This document shows positions 8,915 to 18,477 of a stretch of 22,500 nucleotides of DNA, piece by piece. The position numbers and the translations under genes were made by a program. Source of the stretch: Tubiluchus corallicola (Eukaryota > Priapulida > Priapulimorpha > Priapulimorphida > Tubiluchidae); NCBI GenBank assembly GCA_030141605.1, contig JAQGDQ010002426.1:12501-35000 (forward strand). Direction: 5' to 3'. Below the pieces are notes generated by a model, which had not been told where the DNA came from, ran no database searches, and was given only the letters and a program-made list of their open reading frames with translations. Position 1 is the first letter of the stretch. The number at the start of each line of letters is the position of its first letter.

Positions 8915-9464
8915 CAGTCAACCTTGGATATCAAGGGACTCCTCCGGACCGGAAAAAACCGCCCCTTATAGCCGAAGTTGAGTCCGACCGAGGGTGTATC
9001 TAAACCTGTACTTTTACCCATATTTCTATGGATTATTGCTAGACATTCAGTGCAAACGGTATGTAGGAAGCTCCTTCAGTGATGTGAGATGTATGTGACT
9101 GCAGAAACCAAGCTGTTCGAAGGCCGAGTTTGCGAAAAATTGAAGTTAAAAATCGATCAATTTTGCTTTGATCTTAGGGTCCCTTATATGCGAGGCAATT
9201 TACCTGGGTTTCTATTACGCAGGACCTGAAGACATCGTCCCGTATAACCGAAAGTCCCTTATATCCGAGTACCTTATATACGAAGATTTTTACATAGGAA
9301 AAACGTTACGAAAAATCGGGACCGGTGTTGATGGTCCCATGTGAGTGTCTCTTATAAGCGAGTACCTTATATACGAAGATTTTTACATGGAAAAACGTTA
9401 CGAAAAATTGGGAACGGTGTTGATGGTCCCTTATAAGCGAATACCTTATACCCGAGGTTGACAG
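8915..9464. mobile_element. 550-bp pogo-like MITE, left arm
   Basis: The left end is cagtcaaccttggatatc; the right end, complemented, is ctgtcaacctcgggtata. Both are flanked by TA (8913-8914 and 9465-9466). CAGTCAACCT-type ends with a TA duplication fit pogo/Tigger-like elements. Near the right end, 9256-9443 holds two tandem copies (period 93 bp) of a unit containing agtaccttatatacgaag and aaaacgttacgaaaaat. It is non-coding and lies in the intron between exons 7 and 8. Confidence 0.8.
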
Positions 9465-9577
9465 TACGTGTTAAGTCACTAGTATCGTGTTTCGTTTTGT
9501 ACGTGGTGGTTTTTGTGTTTTTGCTTTCTGCTGATTCACCGAAAAATGTTACGATTCATTTTCGTTGAATCTCATAG

Positions 9578-9680
9578 GATTGATACGTTTGTGTTGAAAC
9601 TTAAATCGGTTGGCCTTGTGAAATACTTGACTATTTGGCACAACAATAAGGGCGTTGGTGCAGGGTGGATGTTGGAAAAG
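9578..9680 (+). CDS. PKD1-like gene, exon 8 (second half of PLAT), left copy
   Basis: A 103-bp exon lies between acceptor gaatctcatag and donor GAAAAG|gtgtgt. One base completes the split Gln codon, then IDTFVLKLKSVGLVKYLTIW, HNNKGVGAGWMLEK follows and it ends in phase 0. D-T-F-x-L-K, G-x-V/L-x-x-L-x-I-W-H-(D/N)-N and G-W-x-L-E are the conserved second half of PLAT, joining exon 7 with correct phase. The last strand (usually V-x-V, then F-x-C-x-x-W) is missing here; it should be in the next exon. Confidence 0.85.
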
Positions 9681-9728
9681 GTGTGTTCTCTTTCAACTTT
9701 TCTTTATTTGTTTTTATTCCGTCTTTTG

Positions 9729-10437
9729 CTTGCACAAGAAAACCCTCCACTTACATAAAGCTTAAGAAATTCGCCTTGAAATTTTATATCGCTGACACAC
9801 TGCCTTTTTACATACAGATCTTCAATTGGCAGCAACGCTGTATAAAACATGTAAATTTAAACTCCCGTGATGACCATTAGATTCAGCCATTTTCACGGCA
9901 GGTCATTTGAAACAAGTTTAGATAACATTTTGTAAAGTTTGAAAAAATAATCAGAGCATTCGTAGCGCACATGTCACTAACTAAATAAAATTCAAAATTA
10001 CTGCATCTTGTCAATAAGATTAAAAATAAGTTTTTGGTTAGTGAGTGGTGCACCCTGGAGGGTGAGTCAGCGACGTTTTACCAATTGGTGAAAATGTTTA
10101 AATGATTAATTACATTTCTAGTTTTTAATGATTATTTTAAGTATTTTTGTTCTAGTTACGTAAGTGTTTCCAGCAGGTAAGCGAAATGCTAAGTAATATA
10201 GATTTGCACGGAAAGTTTTTTAGGACATTATTTAACATTTCCTTTCCTTCCCTCGATTTGGTACATGACGTCATGTAATGGCGACTTCGGAACAGTATTG
10301 CAGGAGATTTAAAATGAAAACGAACTAAAATTCCTTTCAGTGTGAGTAAGATATACGGATAAAATTGCTATAAAGTAATATAATTTTTAAGATGATTTTT
10401 CTGAAACCTACTTCAGGCACCCCTTTTCTTGTCTTTT
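9729..10437. mobile_element. 709-bp TIR element, copy B, left arm
   Basis: Same family and orientation as 3414-4092, with ends gcacaagaaaa and ttttcttgtctttt. It keeps the caccctggagggtg, ttaccaattggtgaaa and catgacgtcatg blocks. Its right end is 14 bp inside the boundary of the inverted-repeat arm. A frame running into it from exon 8 is not taken as coding. Confidence 0.7.
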
Positions 10438-10446
10438 AAACATTCA

Positions 10447-10590
10447 CTTGTCTTTCTTCTAGCACATCACAAACAGTTTAAGTGACAACAGTAAAATAAA
10501 CCCAACATACTGAGTGACTTGTTCTTTCCTCTAGCACACCACAAACAGTTTAAGTGACAACAGTAAAATAAACCCAACATTCTAATTGGT
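10447..10590 (+). repeat. 72-bp tandem repeat, two copies, spanning the left arm-spacer junction
   Basis: The block with cacaaacagtttaagtgac and aacagtaaaataaacccaac recurs exactly 72 bp later (for example 10471 and 10543), with one small indel in the preceding pyrimidine tract. Each copy carries a pyrimidine-rich tract ending in ctag. The first bases of copy 1 (to 10451) belong to the arm; the rest is spacer. Confidence 0.85.
10463..10513 (+). CDS. Possible exon 9 of the PKD1-like gene (low confidence)
   Basis: The acceptor cacttgtctttcttctag is strong. Read in the phase left by exon 8, the sequence gives HITNSLSDNSKINPTY and then a stop. Joined to exon 8 it would read WMLEK-HITNS, plausible for the next PLAT strand. 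The stop comes before the expected F-x-C-x-x-W, so this is either a truncated end, a decayed exon, or chance. The second tandem copy (10535-10585) gives nearly the same peptide with HTTNS and ends PTF then stop. Confidence 0.35.
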   Translation, partial: HITNSLSDNSKINPTY

Positions 10591-10624
10591 TCGTCGTTTC
10601 CTTTATAAACTACAGGGATCCCAC

Positions 10625-11120
10625 AGAACTTTAAAAAAATTCTCTGACTTTTCCATGACTTTTCCCTGACAAAATATTGATTTTTCATGACCAAGATTAG
10701 CAGAAATTGCATTACCAGTATACACATTCAAACATTTTTCCGTAAGGACATTCATACACATACTGATATATAATGTGTCGGCACAGTTGCAGTAGTGCTA
10801 ACGAAATTACACTAATCACATTAAATAAACTTTCTTAATCCAATCATAATTTTTGGAAACACAAATTGAAACTGGGAACCTGCCATAGCAAAATTTCATT
10901 TGAACACGAATCACTGAAAAATACGTTTGGAAAAATATCAGTTCACGGTGATTATTTTTGCAACCCATTCGAATTTCCCTGACTGTTCGCCCCATTTTCA
11001 CCATTTTCCCCCGACTTTTTGCCCCATTTTCATCACTTTCCCTGCCTTTTCATCAAATTATCTTTTCCCCAGACTTGTCCACGAATCTCCAGGATAGCCT
11101 GTATTTTCCAGGATTAGCCT
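10625..11120. repeat. Dispersed TTTCC-TGAC repeat, long diverged copy in the spacer
   Basis: It opens with ctgacttttccatgactttt (10645 on) and closes with tctccaggatagcctgtatt (11087-11106). The part 10757-11120 aligns with the reverse complement of 1620-1965, and therefore directly with 20605-20950, with many substitutions and extra cccattttca units. The first 130 bp have no counterpart in the arm copies, so this copy is longer. Confidence 0.75.
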
Positions 11121-11406
11121 ATCCACTTAGCACAGCAATTACTTACGTGGCCTGGTATTATTTGACACAAGAAAACATGGAATGGTCTGGACATTTTCCG
11201 ATTCGCTTCCCACCAACCACTTCATACACGGGCACGTATATTCCAGAAACTCAGCCTTCACAACTGCCTAACAGATAAGAAATATTAACCATAATAACCA
11301 TTCACAGCCTGAAAACTACAGATAACATTTCATATTTGATAAAACAAGCTGTAGCATGACTTCAAAAAAACGGCAGAATAATTCGTGAGAATTCTCAAAT
11401 TCAATT

Positions 11407-11560
11407 ATAGACATAGACATAGACATAGAACATTTATTTTCTCCATTTGTTTGACATGACAAGTTTTTTTAAATATTACTTAATTATAGTAGTGGAGCAG
11501 GGCAGGGAAGGACCATAGGGTCATCTAGTCTCCTGCCCTGTCTTATAATTAAATTAGTAT
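11407..11560 (-). mobile_element. Probable LINE 3' tail with CTATGT hexamer repeats and hairpin
   Basis: Read on the minus strand, this has a hairpin (cagggcagg, 25-nt loop, cctgccctg; 11498-11540, flanked by complementary aattata / tataatt), then AT-rich sequence, then aataaatg (11431-11438), ending in CTATGT hexamers (11407-11430). A hairpin followed by a short hexamer repeat tail is usual for the 3' ends of CR1/L2-like LINEs. No coding part is visible, so it is a 5'-truncated copy. Confidence 0.5.
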
Positions 11561-12118
11561 ATTAAAAGTAAATGGTGAAACTGCGGATAACAAAATCAAA
11601 TAGGAAAAAAAAAATAATAATAATAAACAGTATAAATGAAAACAAAGTATAAATGAAAACAGTATAAGTGAAAACAAAAAATAATAAAGTTAGATGACAC
11701 CTAAATCTAAACAAAAACAATACAATTAATACAAGTAATTATGATTATTACATATATTTTCAAATAGGGGCCTTATTGACAGGGGATTTTGACTGTATGG
11801 AGAGATAAAATAAGTATCAAAAAAAGTGTAATATAGAAAATTTAAGAGAAAAAGTAAGTATAAGAAAGAGCAACAATTACTTAGGAGATGATTGTGAATT
11901 TGTCAATTGTCAATTGTGAATTTTAATTGTAGTACCAGCTGTTACATACGTAAATTACAATGAAATTACCAAACAAAAGTCGAGAAATTTTTTACTTTAA
12001 TGTCCAAACAAGTGAATTACAAATGAATGAAAGGATAAAGGAATTAATTTCAGCAAAATTGAAAATAATAAAATATTTACTAAATAATAAGCTAAAATAT
12101 GAATGAAAGAATGAATGA
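11561..12118. other. AT-rich low-complexity DNA in the spacer
   Basis: No gene seen. Three copies of a 16-bp word of the form gtataaatgaaaaca lie at about 11628-11675, caattgt/aattg words cluster at 11890-11935, and a GAAT-type simple sequence lies at 12101-12127, ending at the arm boundary. Confidence 0.55.
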
Positions 12119-12132
12119 ACAAGTGAATGTTT

Positions 12133-12841
12133 AAAAGACAAGAAAAGGGGTGCCTGAAGTAGGTTTCAGAAAAATCATCTTAAAAATTATATTACTTTAT
12201 AGCAATTTTATCCGTATATCTTACTCACACTGAAAGGAATTTTAGTTCGTTTTCATTTTAAATCTCCTGCAATACTGTTCCGAAGTCGCCATTACATGAC
12301 GTCATGTACCAAATCGAGGGAAGGAAAGGAAATGTTAAATAATGTCCTAAAAAACTTTCCGTGCAAATCTATATTACTTAGCATTTCGCTTACCTGCTGG
12401 AAACACTTACGTAACTAGAACAAAAATACTTAAAATAATCATTAAAAACTAGAAATGTAATTAATCATTTAAACATTTTCACCAATTGGTAAAACGTCGC
12501 TGACTCACCCTCCAGGGTGCACCACTCACTAACCAAAAACTTATTTTTAATCTTATTGACAAGATGCAGTAATTTTGAATTTTATTTAGTTAGTGACATG
12601 TGCGCTACGAATGCTCTGATTATTTTTTCAAACTTTACAAAATGTTATCTAAACTTGTTTCAAATGACCTGCCGTGAAAATGGCTGAATCTAATGGTCAT
12701 CACGGGAGTTTAAATTTACATGTTTTATACAGCGTTGCTGCCAATTGAAGATCTGTATGTAAAAAGGCAGTGTGTCAGCGATATAAAATTTCAAGGCGAA
12801 TTTCTTAAGCTTTATGTAAGTGGAGGGTTTTCTTGTGCAAG
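12133..12841. mobile_element. 709-bp TIR element, copy B, right arm
   Basis: Mirror image of 9729-10437, identical where compared. Its outer TIR lies 14 bp from the spacer boundary. Confidence 0.7.
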
Positions 12842-12889
12842 CAAAAGACGGAATAAAAACAAATAAAGAAAAGTTGAAAGAGAACACAC

Positions 12890-12992
12890 CTTTTCCAACA
12901 TCCACCCTGCACCAACGCCCTTATTGTTGTGCCAAATAGTCAAGTATTTCACAAGGCCAACCGATTTAAGTTTCAACACAAACGTATCAATC
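12890..12992 (-). CDS. PKD1-like gene, exon 8 (PLAT second half), right copy
   Basis: Mirror of 9578-9680 with the same splice sites and open frame (IDTFVLKLK ... GWMLEK). On this side the sequence beyond the arm boundary is AT-rich spacer. I found no continuation exon on the minus strand between 12118 and 10452, so this copy ends inside PLAT. Confidence 0.83.
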
Positions 12993-13105
12993 CTATGAGA
13001 TTCAACGAAAATGAATCGTAACATTTTTCGGTGAATCAGCAGAAAGCAAAAACACAAAAACCACCACGTACAAAACGAAACACGATACTAGTGACTTAAC
13101 ACGTA

Positions 13106-13655
13106 CTGTCAACCTCGGGTATAAGGTATTCGCTTATAAGGGACCATCAACACCGTTCCCAATTTTTCGTAACGTTTTTCCATGTAAAAATCTTCGTATA
13201 TAAGGTACTCGCTTATAAGAGACACTCACATGGGACCATCAACACCGGTCCCGATTTTTCGTAACGTTTTTCCTATGTAAAAATCTTCGTATATAAGGTA
13301 CTCGGATATAAGGGACTTTCGGTTATACGGGACGATGTCTTCAGGTCCTGCGTAATAGAAACCCAGGTAAATTGCCTCGCATATAAGGGACCCTAAGATC
13401 AAAGCAAAATTGATCGATTTTTAACTTCAATTTTTCGCAAACTCGGCCTTCGAACAGCTTGGTTTCTGCAGTCACATACATCTCACATCACTGAAGGAGC
13501 TTCCTACATACCGTTTGCACTGAATGTCTAGCAATAATCCATAGAAATATGGGTAAAAGTACAGGTTTAGATACACCCTCGGTCGGACTCAACTTCGGCT
13601 ATAAGGGGCGGTTTTTTCCGGTCCGGAGGAGTCCCTTGATATCCAAGGTTGACTG
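13106..13655. mobile_element. 550-bp pogo-like MITE, right arm
   Basis: Mirror of 8915-9464: CAGTCAACCT-type ends, TA on both sides, and the same 93-bp tandem unit, here near its left end. Confidence 0.8.
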
Positions 13656-14503
13656 TATGTAAAACAACGATTCGCTATCAAATGTTGCTGTATGACGAAT
13701 CTTGTAAGTCTCACACATTTTAATTACTAAAATTAGCTAATAAATCTTAAGACTACTAAACACAGGCACAGGTAAGTTCCAGAAAGGGTATTTGTGTGCT
13801 TGCAAACCAAAACCGACCACATGTCGTCGTAGTTACATGTATGTTATTATACCTCAAAGTAGAAAGTAGCGAAAATTTGGTCAGATGTCAATTTTTTCTT
13901 TCTTATAAAAAGAAACACTAAATATATTAAAATTTCACATTCTAGCATCAAATTATCCAGAAAATGTTCAAAAAATACTATTTTGTAACCCATACCCACT
14001 TTTTGGCTAGAAATTAGTACTGCAATTGCAAAAAACTCCTATTTTCAAACTGTGATAGTAGCTTGCAGAAGCAGTAATTTTGCTTTAGGTTTTTTGTATT
14101 GCCAAGGCCAGATCTTCGTCAGGAAGAGCCATCTACTGGATTTAAACATAACTTCAATGTATTGTTGCAAAGTTCGTACAAACCAATATTTGTACGGTTG
14201 CTAAGTGTTATGTAGAAACGCGACAAAAAACAATGGCTAATTTTAACAGTGATTTTCTCAAGGTTATGTTTTTCAATGAGCAGCCTGCACCTCAACTTCA
14301 ACGTGGATTATCTCAGATTAGAAATAACATAGAGCGATGAGCTTGGTATCAAAATGATCCTCATGAGGATATGAGAAAAGCTTAATTGCCGACTTATGGA
14401 CGATCTTGCTATACAAGCACACATATTATAAGCATTTAGCTCTAATAACCAACGAACTTCGCTTCTAAATAAAGCACAGAATCATTGAAACTTGAAATCT
14501 TAC
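13656..14503. other. Intron sequence with no recognised feature, right arm
   Basis: Mirror of 8067-8914. Only short frames without motifs or splice context. Confidence 0.5.
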
Positions 14504-14648
14504 TGTGATCGTGCAAAAGAGTTGATGGTACTGTCCAACTTTTGCTCTGTAGAGTTTCCAAGGCTTCCGTGAAGCTGCACAAAAACACCTGCTTGAGTAT
14601 TACTAAACATTTCATCTGCAGTGTAAATGTCAATATTGTATGTGACAT
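14504..14648 (-). CDS. PKD1-like gene, exon 7 (PLAT first half), right copy
   Basis: Mirror of 7922-8066. It encodes VTYNIDIYTADEMF through INSFARS with the same phases (starts after one base, ends two bases into a codon). The PLAT opening strands are intact. Confidence 0.83.
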
Positions 14649-14996
14649 CTGTAAAATAAATAAATATGCTACCAGTTCATAGATGGCGACTCCAGTTTGG
14701 ATCACAAATCAGTTGTTAAAATTAGGTCGACAGAGAGAGAGGCCATTTGTTGTCCTAACTTTGGCCAGTCTCAGGACCACGTGTTTTTATAAGAAACTGT
14801 TTTCAAATGCATTCACAATTACAATGTTGAGGTTCATTTGCAAATATTCTAAATGCATTAGAAATCTAATACCTATAGTATCCACATTAATACAATAATT
14901 ATAAATGGAGAAATGTAACTAATATGCGAAACTTGGAAACAATATTTGAGTACTTATTGCTAATTATATACTAAAAACAAATGAACTGATTTTTAC

Positions 14997-15939
14997 CTGC
15001 TGACGTCAAGTTACTTGCTTCTTGTGCAGTCAAGTTGCCCATTTTTGCAAATATGTCGGACTCATCTTGCCACAATACTTCAACACAATCGGGCTCCGTC
15101 GACTCAACGAAAGCGCGGCATGATTCATGAACAGGCACGTTACAAGATGCGTACTGCTCCTCACAGTTTTTGCTGCAAATATCGACCATCTTTAAGCTGC
15201 AAAATGGCCGACATTCGTAACAGGATTTATTGCACGCCAACAGTTCAACATTACAATGTTGAGTAGAACTTCCCCGGCAACCATGATACACGGCTTTGCA
15301 TTTTTCCCGCCTGGATTCCCAAAGTAACGAATTCTCACAGTCCGAATCTAAACTGTTGATGCACTTGGAAGTTGTTTCACATGTTGAATTGCAGGTAGCG
15401 CTGCAGTTGATCCATTCACTTTTACACTCCGACTCACATAAATCATATAACAGTATAGCATCTAAATCAGTATCGCACTGCGCAACACAAATATTGTAAT
15501 TTTCTACACAAACTTGCTCTGCAGTGAGGAGACATAGCTTTTCCTCCTTGGCACATTCTATAGACAGGTTCCTACATGTTTCTAACCACTGGTCATAACA
15601 TCCTTGCATTCGTAAGCACCCGTCTATACTACATGACTTGACATTAAGTACGCACAAATCATCTTCGCACTGGCTGACTGCTGTATCTATACATTTCTCA
15701 ACTTTTCCTCTGCACATGCGCAATGCATTGTCACAGCGTGGTGTTTGATAAGAATCATATATGATCCCCAGATAATACTCTTTAGAGCTGTTATTTTCAT
15801 TGTGAACTCTTAAAAAGTAGTCGCTGTGTTTCGCGGGTAGTGCGCTCTCATCATGACGAAGAGGAATTTGATTTACTTTCACGGAGCTTCCTCCTTTAAA
15901 ATCCTTGATAAGAGGTCGGCCATCTTCCTTTAGAACAAC
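14997..15939 (-). CDS. PKD1-like gene, exon 6 (end of GAIN and 33-cysteine domain), right copy
   Basis: Mirror of 6631-7573 with an identical translation, including all 33 cysteines and the 85-codon internal repeat of cysteine spacing. The opening VVLKEDGRPL joins exon 5 (17979-18127) in phase 0, and the exon ends one base into an Asp codon completed by exon 7. It is open throughout, so if the duplication is real neither copy of this exon has begun to decay. Confidence 0.83.
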
Positions 15940-16304
15940 CTATAAAGGCTTTAGAATCACTGATGGAATTTTCTTATTGAACTGGCTTCATGTTATCAAG
16001 TCATTAGTGACTTACCTTTGAACTTACCTTTTGAGTCAATATAACTGAGATGAGGCTGGATGTAATAAAACAATTAATACGACATTATTTTTTATATATT
16101 TTTTTTTATATTTTATAGGGTAATCACAATTGCAAATAACACAGTACACACAGCGATTATAAAAATACAATTACACATATATACAGCACTACAAAAAACT
16201 TATACCACATTATCAAGAACACAGTTACACAAGTCAAACTCAACAATTTAAACCAAAGACACGACATCAAACCTTGATGTATAAACCCAATGGGTACAGC
16301 ATGA

Positions 16305-16359
16305 ATGTACATAAACACAAATTTAAGATAGTTGCATACACATATAATTTTTTTTTGCT

Positions 16360-16396
<37 letters not shown>

Positions 16397-16580
16397 TCTG
16401 AATGAAGTTGAACTCACAGATGGCGTCGGAGCTGTAGCCTCGTCGGTTATATATATATATATACCAGCGAAAAACTATATGTGTATGCAACTATCTTAAA
16501 TTTGTACATATATATATAATATAACCGATGAGACTACAGCTCCGACGCCATCTGTGAGTTCAAGTTCATTCAGAAATTTT
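16305..16580. repeat. Nested AT-rich palindrome, right arm
   Basis: Mirror of 5990-6265. The stems are 16390-16450 and 16520-16580. TA repeat lengths equal those of the left arm, which is notable because such tracts mutate quickly. Confidence 0.75.
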
Positions 16581-16909
16581 AGAATAAAAGCTGGGTGAAC
16601 TGCTTTTCACCTGAGGTAGTTTCTACTTCTCCAGCTCCTAAGGCCGGCCACATAAACATTGTTTCTGTCTTACCTCAAAAGATGTCTGTAGGTAGGGAGG
16701 AAAATTTTTTTAAGTGAATGTTTGTGAATGTTTAAAACTGGATCGTGGAATAGGTCATATCAGTTGAAATCAAAGTTTGTTTATTTTCCAACTGGTTTGT
16801 ACATAAACACAAATTCAAGATAGCTGCATACACATGTAGTATTTAGTTTACATAAATGATGTTAGTTATATATATAGTTCGTTTATTTACTATTTTTTAA
16901 TAATTATAC

Positions 16910-17036
16910 TCGGGAAGTGATACATTTTAAAACAAAATTAGAAGCACTTTGAAGAATTTGTGAATCATTTTAGCCTAATAATCATTTTACTTTGACATCA
17001 TCTAATAAGTAAGTAAAGTTTGGGTATATAGAGCTA
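16910..17036 (-). pseudogene. LINE C-terminal fragment, part 2, right arm
   Basis: Mirror of 5534-5660, with the same stops. Confidence 0.6.
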
Positions 17037-17487
17037 CCGTATTTTCCCGTGTATAAGAGACCCTTGTGTATAAGAGACCCCTTCAATTTTTAGGCAAAAA
17101 TTCTGGAAAAAAGTTTTTTCAGACGGACATTTTTAGAGGGTAGAGTACAACTTTTTTCAACTCAGTGCGGTACTGAAAACAAAATAAAACCAGTTAATGT
17201 GTTGTAGAAAAAGAGTACTGGTATATATTAAAGTGCGTACCTGCAAACCTGTAACAGGAAAAGAGAAAACGAGGAGATAATGCCTGTGTCACGATGCTTG
17301 TATTGCTTACAACCGCTTCATAGTCGAACGCGACACGCAAAACAGTTGTAGAGCACTTATTTAAAATCATTAGTGTCACAATTTATGCACCTTATTGAAA
17401 AGACTTACTCCCATGTATAAGAGACCCCCTATTTTTAAAGTGAAAATTCTGAGCAAAAAAGGGTCTCTTATACACGGGAAAATACGG
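17037..17487. mobile_element. 451-bp TA-flanked MITE, right arm
   Basis: Mirror of 5083-5533, with 29-bp identical terminal repeats and TA on both sides. Confidence 0.85.
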
Positions 17488-17937
17488 TAATTTCTGTATA
17501 AAAGGTGTTTGTTAGTCGTTCATATCTACTCCAGTGTGACAACATAAGTGTTCCGTCTTCTATTTCTCGTTTGTTTGAGTCACATTGTGTACAGTATGTT
17601 TCATTAGCTGGGATTTTGTTAGGTTTATGATGTCTACCGGTTTCTATTGCGAGTGAGAACTAATACGTAGTTTCGTGAAAGCAATTTTAACATTGCGAGT
17701 TACATTATTAAGTTGTAAATAATTTTCTAAATTCTTAGCATTCTTTAATTTTGCAGTAGGTCTTAATTTGTTTCCATCGTTGTTATTAGTATTAGTATTA
17801 GTTCTCTTAACTTCTTCCTTCCATTTTTTGAGATATATATTTTCGAGTTTCTGTTTAACAATATACAGTAAGTGTTTGTTGCTTACAGTTCCGTTATTTT
17901 TCAATACATGATCAAAATTTGGATCAATTATATACCT
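17488..17937 (-). pseudogene. LINE reverse-transcriptase C-terminal fragment, part 1, right arm
   Basis: Mirror of 4633-5082. It shows the same frameshift and the same C-x2-C and K-L-R-I-S-S-H motifs. Confidence 0.75.
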
Positions 17938-17978
17938 TTAACAATACTAGTAAATATTAATTACTTCATACACTTTAC

Positions 17979-18127
17979 CTTTACAGATATTTTGGCAGGT
18001 AAATCAAGGAATGATATGACCACGTCACTGTAAGGTTCTACAACAAAGTTATGAACAGAAATGTCCATGTTTCTAGGCTGGCCGGGTGTTATAGTAACAT
18101 GTGAACTGGAGGGTTGAACTTCTGCAT
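17979..18127 (-). CDS. PKD1-like gene, exon 5 (late GAIN), right copy
   Basis: Mirror of 4443-4591. It encodes AEVQPSSSHV through DLPAKISVK between the same acceptor and donor and joins exon 6 at 15939 in phase 0. Confidence 0.83.
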
Positions 18128-18184
18128 CTAAAAATAGAACAAATTTCTGCTTCTTGGTAACGATTGGCACAATTTACAATAATC

Positions 18185-18330
18185 TGTGTTTATAGTGTTC
18201 CTCGCTACTTCGTGGTTCGTTTATTGCGGACTCGCTGTTTCGTGGGTTTTCAAAGAATATTATAAATCATAAAAAATTACCATTTACAGTAAATAGCGTA
18301 TTTATTCGGCGGATGAATACACACCAAAAA
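18185..18330. repeat. Probable MITE fragment, right arm
   Basis: Mirror of 4240-4385, with the same weak evidence (cctcgctacttcgtggt words, one end only). Confidence 0.35.
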
Positions 18331-18477
18331 GGAAATGTAGTACTTGGGCACTGCTAGTAAATAACTCTACACATTAAGTAAATTCCACGTAAAACAACTG
18401 AAGTTACTGAACCAATTCTTTGCTTCGCACATGTCATGTGACGGTTGTAGTTAAGACGTGTTGCTATGATAAACTTA

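Larger units (their letters stand above)
70..10451 (+). repeat. Left arm of a giant inverted repeat (10,382 bp)
   Basis: Every base compared here reappears as its reverse complement at 22570 minus its position. Eight exons, all open frames, all transposon copies and even the TA microsatellites near 6110 and 6190 match. The mirror constant does not change across the arm, so there is no net indel. The left limit (70) is set only by the window end of the partner arm; the true boundary may lie further out. The inner limit is exact: after the shared run ending in cattcacttgt the two sides differ (c at 10452 against t on the other strand). Confidence 0.97.
10452..12118. other. Non-palindromic spacer between the arms
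   Basis: These 1,667 bp separate the two arms, and the symmetry centre falls at 11285. In order the spacer holds a 72-bp tandem repeat that carries possible exon copies, a long diverged copy of the TTTCC-TGAC repeat, about 280 bp (11121-11400) in which I recognise nothing, a probable LINE 3' tail on the minus strand, then AT-rich low-complexity DNA with short repeats (11560-12118). The open frame at 10958-11278 lies mostly inside the TTTCC-TGAC repeat and is not taken as a gene. Confidence 0.85.

Noticed and set aside
9665-9880. Frame overlapping the end of exon 8 and running into the TIR element
   Set aside because: Most of it is transposon sequence; the frame used by PLAT ends at a good donor at 9680.
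10467-10727. Minus-strand frame with a 24-residue repeat
   Set aside because: It only reflects the 72-bp tandem duplication read on the other strand.
10958-11278. Open frame of 106 codons in the spacer
   Set aside because: The first half is translated TTTCC-TGAC repeat; the rest has no motif and no splice context.
11401-11435. CRISPR-like or functional tandem array (ACATAG units)
   Set aside because: Short hexamer microsatellite with no spacers; explained as a LINE tail.
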